DNA of 25,510 nt from JBOGFI01 sp050743365 (GCA_050743365.1 JBOGFI010000018.1:1-25510), one strand, 5' to 3'. Positions 7,753 through 16,247 are shown, counted from the stretch's first letter. Notes: generated from the sequence alone by a model not told the origin. Numbers and translations: made by a program.

Positions 7753-8349
7753 ATGTTCGTTCAAGTGATCGAAGGTCGCGTGGCTGATCGCGACGGCCTG
7801 CGCCGTCAGATGGACGGTTGGATGCGTGAGCTGCGTCCGGGGGCAGCGGGGTTCCTCGGATCCACCGCCGGCGTGACGGATGACGGCTACGCAATCACTT
7901 TCGCCCGCTTCGAGTCGGCCGCAGCCGCTAAGGCCAATAGCGAGCGGCCTGAGCAGGGCCGCTGGTGGGCCGAGACCGAGAAGTGCTTCGGTGGGGAGGT
8001 CACGTTCACGGATTCCGACGACGTCGAGACGTTCCTCGCGGGCGGGTCCAACGACGCTGGGTTCGTCCAGATCATGCGATCCAGCGGCGCGGACCGTGAT
8101 CAGATGCACGCGATGGACGAGAGTTTCGTCAAGCATGCCGAATCGTTCCGCCCTGACCTCATTGGTGGGCTCCGCGTATGGACCGGACCTGACACCTGCG
8201 TCGAGGTCGCCTACTTCACAAGTGAGGCTGAGGCGCGCGAGGGCGAGAAGAAGGAGCCGCCCGCCGAGCTCGCCGACCAGATGGGCGACTTCGAAGAGCA
8301 GATGGCCAACACCAAGTTCCTCGATCTTCGGGACCCCTGGCTCTACTGA
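7753..8349 (+). CDS. hypothetical protein with two tandem ferredoxin-like (dimeric alpha/beta barrel) repeats
   Basis: A 198-aa protein of unknown function. ATG 7753 is preceded by GGGAGGTGG at 7741-7749, a strong ribosome-binding site, so the open frame further upstream is not used. The protein is an internal duplication: residues 2-80 (FVQVIEGRVADRD...) and 104-195 (FVQIMRSSGADRD...) align along most of their length, each with a beta-strand start, a helix and a central beta-hairpin. This is the pattern of ABM/EthD-like dimeric alpha/beta-barrel domains, here fused so one chain could form the barrel. Such proteins include small monooxygenases and heme or polyketide-binding proteins, but I see no diagnostic catalytic residues. 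No signal peptide is present. It is divergent from the hydrolase-cyclase gene and converges on a methyltransferase. Confidence 0.8.
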   Translation: MFVQVIEGRVADRDGLRRQMDGWMRELRPGAAGFLGSTAGVTDDGYAITFARFESAAAAKANSERPEQGRWWAETEKCFGGEVTFTDSDDVETFLAGGSNDAGFVQIMRSSGADRDQMHAMDESFVKHAESFRPDLIGGLRVWTGPDTCVEVAYFTSEAEAREGEKKEPPAELADQMGDFEEQMANTKFLDLRDPWLY

Positions 8350-8379
8350 CAGGACCATTCGCGTCAGCAAAGGCGAGAT

Positions 8380-8408
8380 GCCACGCGGCGGCAGGCAAGG
8401 CCCGTGGC
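8380..8408. terminator. possible bidirectional hairpin between convergent genes
   Basis: GCCACG at 8380-8385 pairs with CGTGGC at 8403-8408 across a 17-base loop, between the convergent stops at 8349 and 8416. The stem is short and there is no T-tract, so the call rests mainly on location. Confidence 0.25.
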
Positions 8409-8415
8409 TCTTGCA

Positions 8416-9189
8416 TCAGTTGAGTTCCCGTTCGGCGTGGACGACGGCGCTGGTAAACGAGACGAGCACTTGACCGGCATCGACGACCGGGTTGAAGCCG
8501 GTTGCAGGACCACCGTCGAGCTCGGCTCGCAGTGCTGACATCACCGCGTCGCGATCCGCGGCATCGGTCAGCATCTGGTCGATGGGGAGGGTGAAAGGAT
8601 CCGACGTCTCGCCGTAGCTCAGTGGGCCGACGCTCGAACGGAGGAGCTCGGCCAGCTCGGGTTCGAGGAGGACGCCGGCGTGGGACGGATCGACGCAGCG
8701 GTGGACTTCGTCGAACAGCTCGCGCACCTGCGCGCTCGGCGCCACCATGTCGGCCACCACTACACGGCCCCCAGGTCGGCAGACCCTTGCCATCTCGGCA
8801 ACCGGTTGCTCGGGACGCGGGAAGTGGTGCAGCGAGCCCCGGCAGGCGACTAGGTCGAACGATGCATCCAGGAAGGGAAGGGCGGCGGCGTTGCCCTCCT
8901 GGAGGAGCACGTTGGTGATGCCGGCGTCGCGAAGGCGGTCGGCGGCGAGTAGGAGCAGCGCGCGCGTCAGGTCCAAGCCGACGACTTGGCGCACGTGCGG
9001 CGCGGCCAGCTCGGCGCCATGGGCGGCCCCGCAGGCGACGTCGAGGACGATCATGTCCCGGTCCAGCGGCTCCAGCCACGCCAGCGGCGAGGCCGGGCGC
9101 CGGGCGAACGGTGAGTCCTCGCCGGTGAAGAGCCCGACCTGCTGCTCGAATGACCGACGCACGACCGCGTCATGCTCGCTTGCGCTCAT
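8416..9189 (-). CDS. class I SAM-dependent methyltransferase (UbiE/Methyltransf_11-like)
   Basis: A 257-aa cytosolic methyltransferase. The Rossmann SAM site is DVACGAAHG (50-58), with the acidic ribose-binding residue in GLDLT (71-75) and motif IV in ASFDLVACRGSLHHF (109-123). CRPGGRVVVADMV (137-149) is the typical strand-4/5 region. I start at ATG 9189; the frame is open upstream but runs into the divergent AraC gene 26 bp away. The substrate is unknown. The UbiE-like sequence suggests a small molecule such as a quinone, sterol or secondary metabolite, but this is only resemblance. Because it is divergent from the AraC regulator, it is a natural candidate for control by that protein. Confidence 0.88.
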   Translation of the reverse strand: MSASEHDAVVRRSFEQQVGLFTGEDSPFARRPASPLAWLEPLDRDMIVLDVACGAAHGAELAAPHVRQVVGLDLTRALLLLAADRLRDAGITNVLLQEGNAAALPFLDASFDLVACRGSLHHFPRPEQPVAEMARVCRPGGRVVVADMVAPSAQVRELFDEVHRCVDPSHAGVLLEPELAELLRSSVGPLSYGETSDPFTLPIDQMLTDAADRDAVMSALRAELDGGPATGFNPVVDAGQVLVSFTSAVVHAERELN

Positions 9190-9215
9190 GAACCCATTAG
9201 TACGCTGCGGCCGGG

Positions 9216-10040
9216 ATGACCGTCTCCGCGCGTTCGGCCAACGATCTGCCCGTCGCGGCCAACGCGGAGATGGTCGATATGCGGGAGGGGGCACCGGTGC
9301 GCGCCGGTACGTATTCCTACGAGGGCGACGACCTCGTGACCGGGTGGCACACCCATGACCTCCACCAGATCGAGTACGCGTTCCAGGGGGTGGTCGAGGT
9401 CGAGACCGAGGCAGCCCACTACCTCCTTCCGCCCCAACAGGCGGTGTGGATACCTGCAGGTCTGGCCCACAGCACGACCCTGAAGCGGGTACGGACGGTG
9501 TCGGTCTTCTTCGATCCGGAGATGGTCCGCGGTGCCGACGACCGCGCCCGGATCCTGGCGGCAGCGCCGGTCATCCGGGAGATGATCGTCTACGGAGTGC
9601 GCTGGCCCATCAACCGCCCGGCCAGCGATCCGGTCGCCGACGCCTTCTTCGAGGCGCTGGCACGACTCGCGCGCGATTGGCTCGATCACGAGACGCCGCT
9701 CTGCTTGCCGACAAGCACCGATCCTGTGGTGGCAGCCGTGATGGTGTACACGAACGCGCACCTGGACGACGTCACGGTCCGCGACGTCTGCCGTGCGGTC
9801 GGTTTGTCCGAGCGGACGTTGCGACGGCAGTTCTCGGCCGCGACCGGGATGACGTGGCGCCAGTACCTGCTCGAGGGTCGGCTGCTGCGTTCCATGGCGC
9901 TCTTGGCCGGGCCCGGACCGACCGTCCTCGATGTCGCCACCAGCGTAGGGTTCGACAGCGTGAGCGCCTTCACGCGGGCGTTCGGCCGCTACACCGGGGA
10001 GACACCCACGGCGTACCGACGGCGCGTGACGAGCAGTTGA
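9216..10040 (+). CDS. AraC family transcriptional regulator with N-terminal cupin domain
   Basis: A 274-aa DNA-binding regulator. Residues about 25-100 form a cupin-type AraC ligand domain with HTHDLHQIEY (45-54) and LLPPQQAVWIPAGLAHS (70-86). Residues about 170-272 form the double helix-turn-helix: VRDVCRAVGLSERTLRRQF (188-206) and VLDVATSVGFDSVSAFTRAF (237-256), ending in GETPTAYR (261-268). ATG 9216 lacks a clear Shine-Dalgarno sequence; TACGCT at 9201-9206 could be a -10 box of a nearly leaderless transcript. It is divergent from the methyltransferase (26-bp gap) and converges on the amine oxidase. Its target is likely the methyltransferase, itself, or both; I cannot tell the inducer. Confidence 0.92.
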   Translation: MTVSARSANDLPVAANAEMVDMREGAPVRAGTYSYEGDDLVTGWHTHDLHQIEYAFQGVVEVETEAAHYLLPPQQAVWIPAGLAHSTTLKRVRTVSVFFDPEMVRGADDRARILAAAPVIREMIVYGVRWPINRPASDPVADAFFEALARLARDWLDHETPLCLPTSTDPVVAAVMVYTNAHLDDVTVRDVCRAVGLSERTLRRQFSAATGMTWRQYLLEGRLLRSMALLAGPGPTVLDVATSVGFDSVSAFTRAFGRYTGETPTAYRRRVTSS

Positions 10041-10077
10041 CTCAACTGGCGCCGCCGGTGTCGAAGACCTCGAAGAC

Positions 10078-12012
10078 TCAGCTGGAGCAACGTCCTTCCG
10101 GGGGCAGGAGATCGACGGCCGGATTGCGGTCGAAGAACCCCACCGGAGCGAGGAGGAACCCGGCGTACTCGACCGGCATGACGGGCCAGTCCTCCGGCCG
10201 GGGTACGTGGGTCAAGCCGAACGTGTACCAGACGACCACGTCGGTGTCGGCGACGGGACGGTCGCCCGCGGTCCAGCGAGCGAGACCGTCGCCACCGGGA
10301 TGCTGGTTGGGGTACTCGCCCGCCGCCCGCCGCTCGTCGGGGGAGTAGGGCGTCACCCAGAGGTTCCGGGTCGCGAACCGGGCCCGCCGGCCGACGCTCG
10401 AGTCGGGGTCGGCGAGCAGTGCCGGCGTCGGCCCGGGGACCAGCTTGTACCCCACCGGCTCGCCGAGGCGGTTGGGTACGGCCGGGTTGACGATCTTCCA
10501 GTAGCGGCTGACCGACGGGTCGACGACCCGCTGAGCCTGCTGCTCGGTCTCGAGGAGGGTGGCACGGGGGACGAACGCGTTCGACCACGGGTTGGCCGGC
10601 CCCGGCGGCAGCCGCTCGGCGTCGACCTCGTAGACCGAGTTCTCGCTGCCGTCGACGTCGAAGTCGAGCCGCACGTTGAAGAGGTGCTGGTGCACCGGGG
10701 CCGCCAGGCCGGGTGCCACGACCGGCGACCACGGGGGCCGCTCGTCGGGGGCGACCGCCCGGGTCGAGAGGACGCCGGTGAGCTTGACCTCCAGCTGGAT
10801 GCTCCCGTCGAGGTAGAGGTACCAGTAGAAGCCGTACTCATAGTTCCCCACCGTGGCGATCGAGCTGATCACCAGGCGGCGTGAGCGTCGGACCTCACTC
10901 GTACCACTGTGGAGATCGACGTGCTTCCACAGGATCCCGTAGTCCTCCTCGTGCATGCACACCGCGTTGGAAACCGTGTAGGCCTCGCCGGTCTCGCTCG
11001 CGAACAGCGCGTCGAGGTAGCGGATCTCGCCGAGGCAGTCGCAGCCGAGCGTGAGCGAGTTCGCCAGCCGGCCCAGGCCCCATTCGCCGGCGTCGAACGC
11101 GTTCTTCCAGCCGTGCATCGGGCCGGGGTCGCCGTAGGGCACCACCATCTCCGACACCGACGCACGGTGGAGGATCGGGCGCACCCTCCCACCGTCCTCG
11201 TACCCGAGCGTGTGGAGCACGAGGCCCTCGTACGGGTCCATCGAGACCCGCAGCGACCAGCGCTGCCAACGCACGAGGTTGCCCTCGACGCTGAAGCCCG
11301 GCCCTTCGGGCTGCGTGATCCCGAGCGGCGCGAGGGCGTCGCGGAGCGGTCCCACGTCGTCGGGGTGATACGACCCCCGCTCCGGGGGGAACGGCACCTC
11401 GCCGTAATCGTCGACCTGGAGCACCTCGCCTCGCCCGAGGTCGACGAAGGCGATGAGGCCCTCGACCGGCCGGGCGTAGCCATTGTCGGCCTCGCCCTCC
11501 CGCAGGTACGCGAGGCACCGGGTGATGCGCCGCCCCTCCTCGACGGGGAGACCGAACGCGCCCGGTGGCCACGGGTCGATCTGGACCCGGTCGAGGTCGG
11601 TGACGCCCCGCCGGCGCATCGCGTCCTGCCAGCCGGGATGCGCCTTCACCGCTGCGATCGCGTTCATCGCCTCCTCGAAGAGCAGGGCGGGCCGGGCGTC
11701 GGGCACCTCGTCGAAGGAGCACAGCTCGCCGGTGCTCAGCGACACGACCACCTCGATCAGGCTCGCGTCGGGCCCGGGGACGACCGTGAGCCGCACCCGG
11801 CGGTCGACACGATCGCCGGGCGCGAACGCCCGCACCGCGGCCTTGGGCGGCTCCTCGAGGACGACCCGGGCGAAGCGAGCGGCGTCGCCGATGCGCCCGC
11901 TCGCGCGCAGGATGGCGACCGCGGCCTCGATCTCGGTGGCGGTGAGCGTCTCGAGCGGGTGCGAGGGAACTGGGAGGGTCTCGGGGACCGCGTGCTCGGT
12001 GATGTCGGTCAT
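10078..12012 (-). CDS. copper-containing primary-amine oxidase (TPQ cofactor)
   Basis: It oxidises primary amines to aldehydes with release of ammonia and hydrogen peroxide, using copper and topaquinone derived from a tyrosine. The 644-aa length and residue spacing closely match Arthrobacter-type enzymes. The whole active site is present: the TPQ precursor Tyr391 in GNYEYG (389-394), catalytic base Asp307 in AFDAGEWGLG, and copper ligands His441 and His443 (HQHLFNVRLD) plus His602 (THVPRPEDW). ATG 12012 follows a GGGAAGAGAGAAG purine run. No signal peptide is visible, so it is probably cytoplasmic. It is divergent from an SDR gene, with a conserved inverted repeat at 12079-12096 between them. 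The aldehyde it makes could be handled by the ALDH or SDR in this window, but this link is inferred. Confidence 0.95.
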   Translation of the reverse strand: MTDITEHAVPETLPVPSHPLETLTATEIEAAVAILRASGRIGDAARFARVVLEEPPKAAVRAFAPGDRVDRRVRLTVVPGPDASLIEVVVSLSTGELCSFDEVPDARPALLFEEAMNAIAAVKAHPGWQDAMRRRGVTDLDRVQIDPWPPGAFGLPVEEGRRITRCLAYLREGEADNGYARPVEGLIAFVDLGRGEVLQVDDYGEVPFPPERGSYHPDDVGPLRDALAPLGITQPEGPGFSVEGNLVRWQRWSLRVSMDPYEGLVLHTLGYEDGGRVRPILHRASVSEMVVPYGDPGPMHGWKNAFDAGEWGLGRLANSLTLGCDCLGEIRYLDALFASETGEAYTVSNAVCMHEEDYGILWKHVDLHSGTSEVRRSRRLVISSIATVGNYEYGFYWYLYLDGSIQLEVKLTGVLSTRAVAPDERPPWSPVVAPGLAAPVHQHLFNVRLDFDVDGSENSVYEVDAERLPPGPANPWSNAFVPRATLLETEQQAQRVVDPSVSRYWKIVNPAVPNRLGEPVGYKLVPGPTPALLADPDSSVGRRARFATRNLWVTPYSPDERRAAGEYPNQHPGGDGLARWTAGDRPVADTDVVVWYTFGLTHVPRPEDWPVMPVEYAGFLLAPVGFFDRNPAVDLLPPEGRCSS

Positions 12013-12078
12013 CGCTTCTCTCTTCCCGTCTCGTCGGTCTTCTCTGGTCCGGCGATACCGGCACCGCGCGCTCGGAAC

Positions 12079-12096
12079 CCTGACGGAGACGTCATG
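12079..12096. promoter_or_regulatory. operator-like inverted repeat CCTGAC-N6-GTCATG, amine oxidase/SDR promoter region
   Basis: CCTGAC (12079-12084), spacer GGAGAC, GTCATG (12091-12096). It has the same TGAC-N6-GTCA core and the same left half-site as the repeats at 22405 and 23999. It ends one base before TACCGT at 12098-12103, a plausible -10 box for the SDR gene. On the other strand it overlaps TACCAT, a possible -10 for the amine oxidase. One dimeric regulator could thus control both genes. Confidence 0.6.
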
Positions 12097-12132
12097 GTAC
12101 CGTCGCCGCCCCGAGCGGACGAAGGAGACCGC

Positions 12133-12942
12133 GTGAACATCGCCGGCTCGACCGTGCTCGTCACCGGCGCTTCGTCGGGGATCGGTGCCGAGCTCGCGCC
12201 GCAGCTCGCCGAGAGGGGCGCCACCGTCGGCGTCGTCGCCCGCCGCGCCGACCGGCTGGAGGCGGTACTCGATCGCTGCCGGGAGCATGCGCCCGACTCA
12301 CGCATGTGGGCCGCCGACCTCGGTGACCTCGAGCTGGCCGAGAGCGTCGCCGACGAGGCCTGGGACTCGTTCGGCCACCTCGACTGCCTGGTGAACAACG
12401 CCGCAATCGCCAAGCGCAAGCACGTGTTCGACCTCACCGTCGAGGATGTTCAACACACCATGGACGTGAACTTCTTCTCGCCCGTCCGCATGACGATGGC
12501 GCTGCTCCCCCGCATGCGCGAGCGCGGCTCGGGCCTCGTTGTCAACGTGTCGAGCATGGGCGGGCGGCTCGGCATCGTCCACGAAGCGGCGTATTGCGCG
12601 GCGAAGTTCGCCCTGTGCGGGTGGAGCGAGTCGATGGAGATAGATGTTGCCGGGAGCGGCGTCGCCGTGAAGCTCGTGCTCCCCGGGCCGATCGCCACCG
12701 AGATCTGGGAGCAGCAGCCCGGCGAGCTCCCCGGCCTCTACGAGGGGCCGTTCGTGTCGGCGGCCGACTGCGCTGCCGACATCGTCGCCGCCATCGCCGG
12801 CGACGGGTTCGAGTACTTCACGCCCGCCGAGGTCGAAGGTGGCTACGGCGCCCAGAAGGACATGGTCGTCGGGAAGACCCAGGATGTCGACAGCTTCGTG
12901 ACGCTCATGGTGGCGATGCGGAAGGGCGCACCGGATCGCTGA
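12133..12942 (+). CDS. short-chain dehydrogenase/reductase (SDR)
   Basis: A classical SDR of 269 aa that uses NAD(P) to interconvert alcohols and ketones. The cofactor motif TGASSGIG is at 11-18 and NNAA at 88-91. The catalytic set is Asn113, Ser140/Ser141, Tyr154 and Lys158 (YxxxK within EAAYCAAKFAL). The length is normal for the family. GTG 12133 follows AAGGAG at 12122-12127; the frame is open far upstream but overlaps the amine oxidase gene. The -10 candidate TACCGT at 12098-12103 gives a short leader. It is divergent from the amine oxidase and shares its operator-like repeat. Arg/Arg-Ala-Asp after strand 2 (VARRADR, 35-41) favours NADP over NAD. The substrate is unknown. Confidence 0.92.
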   Translation: MNIAGSTVLVTGASSGIGAELAPQLAERGATVGVVARRADRLEAVLDRCREHAPDSRMWAADLGDLELAESVADEAWDSFGHLDCLVNNAAIAKRKHVFDLTVEDVQHTMDVNFFSPVRMTMALLPRMRERGSGLVVNVSSMGGRLGIVHEAAYCAAKFALCGWSESMEIDVAGSGVAVKLVLPGPIATEIWEQQPGELPGLYEGPFVSAADCAADIVAAIAGDGFEYFTPAEVEGGYGAQKDMVVGKTQDVDSFVTLMVAMRKGAPDR

Positions 12943-12944
12943 GA

Positions 12945-12972
12945 CAGTGCCCACCTTCGCGGTGGGTGACTG
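12945..12972. terminator. hairpin terminator between convergent SDR and membrane-protein genes
   Basis: CCCACC and GGTGGG pair across the loop TTCGC (12956-12960), and the stem is extended by a G:U pair and CAGT/ACTG beyond one bulged base. It begins three bases after the SDR stop. There is no T-tract, as is common in high-GC actinobacteria. It could act in both directions. Confidence 0.55.
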
Positions 12973-12992
12973 CCTGCGCTACGGGCAAGAGG

Positions 12993-13904
12993 TCACTGGT
13001 TGCGGGCGTCCTGATGGTCTTGCTCGACGCTCGTCACGCCGGTGCCGGGCTGCGTCTCGTCGGCGGCGCGCTCGTCGCCCCTCAGGTCGCTGTCGCGACC
13101 GGTGCTGCCGTGCTCCTGCTCGTCGGGACGGGCCCGACGCCGGCGGCGGAACCGGTCGAGGAACGAGCGGCGACGCCGGCGCTCGCCGACGTTGGTGTCA
13201 TCGCCGCCGTCGGTGTCGGTCCGCGACGGCGTGAGGACCCCGTTGCGCTCGGCCCGCCGGCGCTTGCGCTCGAGCCGCCGCTGGCTCTTGTCGAGGTCGG
13301 CTTCGGGACCGATGCCGGGGTCGAGGGCACGGGCGGCCAGCCGCTGATGCCAGCGCTCGCCCCGACTCCCGCCGAGAAGGCTCCCGACGAGCATGGCGAG
13401 GAGCGCAGCGATCCCGGCCACGGAGCCGATCTCGGCCCACTCGTCACCCGACGTGGGGATGCCGAGGCTGTCGAGCCGGTCGAGGAGGGCGTCGGTTCCG
13501 TCCTGGGCGTGGGCGATGGCGGCCACCGCCACCAGCACGAGCACCCCGAAGACGAAGACGAGGAAGCCGTGGAGCACACCGGCCCGGCGCGCCATGCGCC
13601 CGGCGACGTAACCCCCGAAGAGGTAGGCGGCCAGGAACACGACGGCCACGACGACCGCGGCTCCGGTGCCCAGGTTGCGCCAGTCGTTGTCGCTGATCTT
13701 CTCGCTGTCGATGCCGATGGCGTGCAGCACCGCCGCCACGATCCCGGCCACGATGGCGAAGGCGCCGTATGCAGCCAGAACGCCGGCGGCGGCACTGAAG
13801 CCGGAGACCTTCCCCCACCCGGCATCCCGGACGAGCGCCAGGCGGTCCCGCCCGTGCTCCACCGCTGCCCGCCGCTCACGCCGGTCCTCGATCGCGCGTG
13901 CCAT
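12993..13904 (-). CDS. hypothetical membrane protein, about four TM segments and long basic cytoplasmic tail
   Basis: A 303-aa protein of unknown function. After a charged N-terminus (1-30) there are four likely membrane segments at about 36-64, 80-102, 111-133 and 158-179. Residues 180-303 form a hydrophilic tail that is Arg-rich at 208-260 (including runs such as ERRRRRSFLDRFRRRRR) and then acidic/polar to the end. The layout suggests an inner-membrane protein whose tail may bind nucleic acid or anionic lipid, but no domain is recognised. ATG 13904 has a GGGGGG run 4 nt upstream. It lies 69 bp downstream of the molybdopterin oxidoreductase on the same strand, with a hairpin between them, so co-transcription is doubtful. 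Confidence 0.75.
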   Translation of the reverse strand: MARAIEDRRERRAAVEHGRDRLALVRDAGWGKVSGFSAAAGVLAAYGAFAIVAGIVAAVLHAIGIDSEKISDNDWRNLGTGAAVVVAVVFLAAYLFGGYVAGRMARRAGVLHGFLVFVFGVLVLVAVAAIAHAQDGTDALLDRLDSLGIPTSGDEWAEIGSVAGIAALLAMLVGSLLGGSRGERWHQRLAARALDPGIGPEADLDKSQRRLERKRRRAERNGVLTPSRTDTDGGDDTNVGERRRRRSFLDRFRRRRRARPDEQEHGSTGRDSDLRGDERAADETQPGTGVTSVEQDHQDARNQ

Positions 13905-13943
13905 GAGTCCCCCCGGAGTATCGATGAGGCTCCATGGTTAGTG

Positions 13944-13965
13944 TTCCCGTCCGCGCGAACGGGAA
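13944..13965 (-). terminator. hairpin TTCCCGT/ACGGGAA after the molybdopterin oxidoreductase gene
   Basis: Perfect 7-bp arms (13944-13950 and 13959-13965) with an 8-base loop lie 8 bases past the stop of the molybdopterin gene on the minus strand. No T-tract follows. A terminator is the simplest reading; an operator for the following membrane-protein gene is possible. Confidence 0.45.
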
Positions 13966-13973
13966 ACCCCGCC

Positions 13974-16241
13974 TCAAACGGCGACGCCCGTGCCCGTCTT
14001 CTCCACCCGAACCGGGATGCCGTTGAGCACCGCGTTCCCGGACAGCGGGTCGAAGAGCGAGGCGTCGGCCACGACGTTGCTGTTCACCCCGGGGCGCTTC
14101 GCCGCCACTGACAGGTCTGCCCCCTCGGCGTCGTGCCCCCACCCGTGGGGGATGCTGACCACTCCCGGCATGATCGCGTCCGTCACCTCGACGACGACCT
14201 CGACCGTTCCTGTCCGCGACGTCACCTGCGCCCGGTCGCCGCCGGCCACGCCGATGCGGGTGGCGTCGTCGGGATGGACGTGCAGGGTGCAGCGCTCCTT
14301 GCCCTTGACCAAGACCTCCACGTTGTGCATCCACGAGTTGTTGGAGCGCAGGTCGCGCCGCCCGATCAGCACCATCTCGCCGTTACGTCGCGTGAGCGAC
14401 GCGCGCAGCCGGGCGACGTCGTCGACGACGGGCGCGGGCGCCAGCTCGATCTTCCCGGTCTCGGTGCGCAGCAGCTCGGGCACACGCGGCTCGAGTGGGC
14501 CGAGATCGATGCCGTGGGGATTGGCCTCGAGCACCGTCAGCGACAGCCCGTCGGGGTCGGCGCCGAACCCGTCGCCGTAAGGGCCGGTCCGCAGCATGAG
14601 GTCGAGCACGCGCTCGGGGCCGCGGCGGGCCGACAGTGCCTCGAGCAGCTCGGCGGGATCACGACCCTCGACGTTGGAGTGGGAGCGCCGGACCGCCTTG
14701 TCGACGAGCCCCGCGACCACGAAGTCGTCGAGCGCAGCCGGATCGGCGCCGGCGCCCTGCCCCGACGCGATGGCCGCGAGGCGAAGCAGGATCTCCCACT
14801 CCGGGACCTCGCCCGATTCGAGGTCGACGAGCGGCGGCGAGTAGTTGGCGACGTTGCGGATGGCGAGCGAGTAGAGCGCGAGGTCGTAGTGGCTGCGGGC
14901 GAGGATGCCCTCGGGCGGCAGGATCACGTGGGCGTGGCGGGTGGTCTCGTTGCGGTAGATGTCGACGCTCACCATGAAGTCGAGTGAGGCGAGGGCGCGG
15001 TCGAGCCGGCGGCTGTCGGGCGTCGACACCACCGGGTTGCCGGCCACGGTGATCATCCCGCGGACTTGGCCCTCGCCGGGGGTGTCGATCTCCTCGGCCA
15101 GGCACACGACCGGCAACTCGCCGAAGACCTCGGGGAGGCCGCGCACGCGGCTGTGTCGCCGCCCGAAGCGCACGCCCCGCCCCGCACCGGGGGCACCGCC
15201 GGTGTTGGCCCCGCCGGTGGCCGGCTTGGTGAACATCGCGCCGCCCTCCCGGTCGAGGTTGCCGGTGAGGGTGTTGCACACGTCGACCAGCCAGCTGGCG
15301 AGCGTGCCGAACTCCTGGGTGCAGGTGCCGATGCGGGCGTACACGGCCGCCCGCGGCGCCGCCGCCAGCTCGTGGGCCGTACGGCGGATGGTGCCGGCAT
15401 CGATGCCGCACAGCGGCGCCACCGCTTCCGGCGCGAAGTCGCGGGCGAGGCGCTCCACCTCGGCCAGGCCGTTGACGTGCTCGGCGAGGCGTCCGGGCGA
15501 GACGAGCCCCTCCGCGAACAGCGTGTGCACGACCGCGAACAGGAACTGGGCGTCGGTGCCGGGGCGGATGAAGAGGTGCTCGTCGGCCTCCTCGGCCGTC
15601 TTCGAGCGTCGGGGGTCGACGACGACGAGCTTCCCGCCCCGGGCGCGCAGCGCCCGCAGCCGGCCGGGGAGGTCGGGGGCGGTCATCAGGCTGCCGTTCG
15701 ACGCGAACGGGTTGGCGCCCAGCATGAGCAGGTGGTCGGTGCGGTCGACGTCAGGCACGGGGACGCTGAGCGCGCCGCCGAACATCAAGCCGGCCGACAC
15801 GTGCTTGGGCATCTGGTCGACGGTGCTGGCCGAGTACACGTTGCTGCTGCCCAGGGCCTGGATCAGGACCCGGTTGTAGACGAGGCCGGAGAGGTTGTGG
15901 GCGTTGGGGTTGCCGATGTAGAGCGCGACCGCGTCGCGGCCGTGAGAGTCGATCACGCGCGTCAAGCCCCGCTCGACCTCGGCAAACGCGTCGTCCCAGC
16001 CGATCGCCGTCCACGTGTCGCCGCGCCGGAGTTGCGGGGCCCGGATGCGGTCGGGGTCGCTCTCGAGCGCCTTGATCGCGGTGCCCTTGGGGCAGAGGTA
16101 GCCGTGACTGAACACGTCGTCGCGGTCGCCGCGCACGAGCGTGACCTCGCGGTCTCGGAGGTGCAGCTCCAGCCCGCAGGTCGCTTCGCACAGCGGGCAG
16201 GTGCGGTACACGGTTCGGGTGGCAGACTCTGGAGTCGGCAT
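13974..16241 (-). CDS. molybdopterin-dependent oxidoreductase, 4Fe-4S, DMSO reductase superfamily
   Basis: A 755-aa catalytic subunit of the formate dehydrogenase/nitrate reductase type. The N-terminal cluster motif Cys15-x2-Cys18-x3-Cys22-x27-Cys50 (ending CPKG) should bind 4Fe-4S. Bis-MGD-binding regions follow (VDPRRSKTAEEAD, about 220-235) and a C-terminal molydopterin-dinucleotide-binding domain is at about 635-750. Where formate dehydrogenases have Sec or Cys as metal ligand (ARVUHGP), this protein reads STVDQMP, placing Asp142 at that position. No twin-arginine signal is present, so it is cytoplasmic. ATG 16241 has TAGGCT exactly 7 nt upstream and no Shine-Dalgarno sequence, suggesting a leaderless mRNA. 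It is divergent from the zinc dehydrogenase by 39 bp. No electron-transfer subunit is adjacent, and the substrate is unknown. Confidence 0.9.
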   Translation of the reverse strand: MPTPESATRTVYRTCPLCEATCGLELHLRDREVTLVRGDRDDVFSHGYLCPKGTAIKALESDPDRIRAPQLRRGDTWTAIGWDDAFAEVERGLTRVIDSHGRDAVALYIGNPNAHNLSGLVYNRVLIQALGSSNVYSASTVDQMPKHVSAGLMFGGALSVPVPDVDRTDHLLMLGANPFASNGSLMTAPDLPGRLRALRARGGKLVVVDPRRSKTAEEADEHLFIRPGTDAQFLFAVVHTLFAEGLVSPGRLAEHVNGLAEVERLARDFAPEAVAPLCGIDAGTIRRTAHELAAAPRAAVYARIGTCTQEFGTLASWLVDVCNTLTGNLDREGGAMFTKPATGGANTGGAPGAGRGVRFGRRHSRVRGLPEVFGELPVVCLAEEIDTPGEGQVRGMITVAGNPVVSTPDSRRLDRALASLDFMVSVDIYRNETTRHAHVILPPEGILARSHYDLALYSLAIRNVANYSPPLVDLESGEVPEWEILLRLAAIASGQGAGADPAALDDFVVAGLVDKAVRRSHSNVEGRDPAELLEALSARRGPERVLDLMLRTGPYGDGFGADPDGLSLTVLEANPHGIDLGPLEPRVPELLRTETGKIELAPAPVVDDVARLRASLTRRNGEMVLIGRRDLRSNNSWMHNVEVLVKGKERCTLHVHPDDATRIGVAGGDRAQVTSRTGTVEVVVEVTDAIMPGVVSIPHGWGHDAEGADLSVAAKRPGVNSNVVADASLFDPLSGNAVLNGIPVRVEKTGTGVAV

Positions 16242-16247
16242 GGGCCC

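Noticed and set aside
8154..8210. CCTGAC half-sites inside the duplicated ferredoxin-fold gene (for example CCTGAC-N6-GTCG at about 8189).
   Set aside because: The second half is incomplete and the location is coding. These are expected chance near-matches.
12594..14111. Long plus-strand frame of 505 codons over the membrane protein region.
   Set aside because: It is the antisense shadow of the SDR end, membrane protein and molybdopterin genes, with no recognisable domain.
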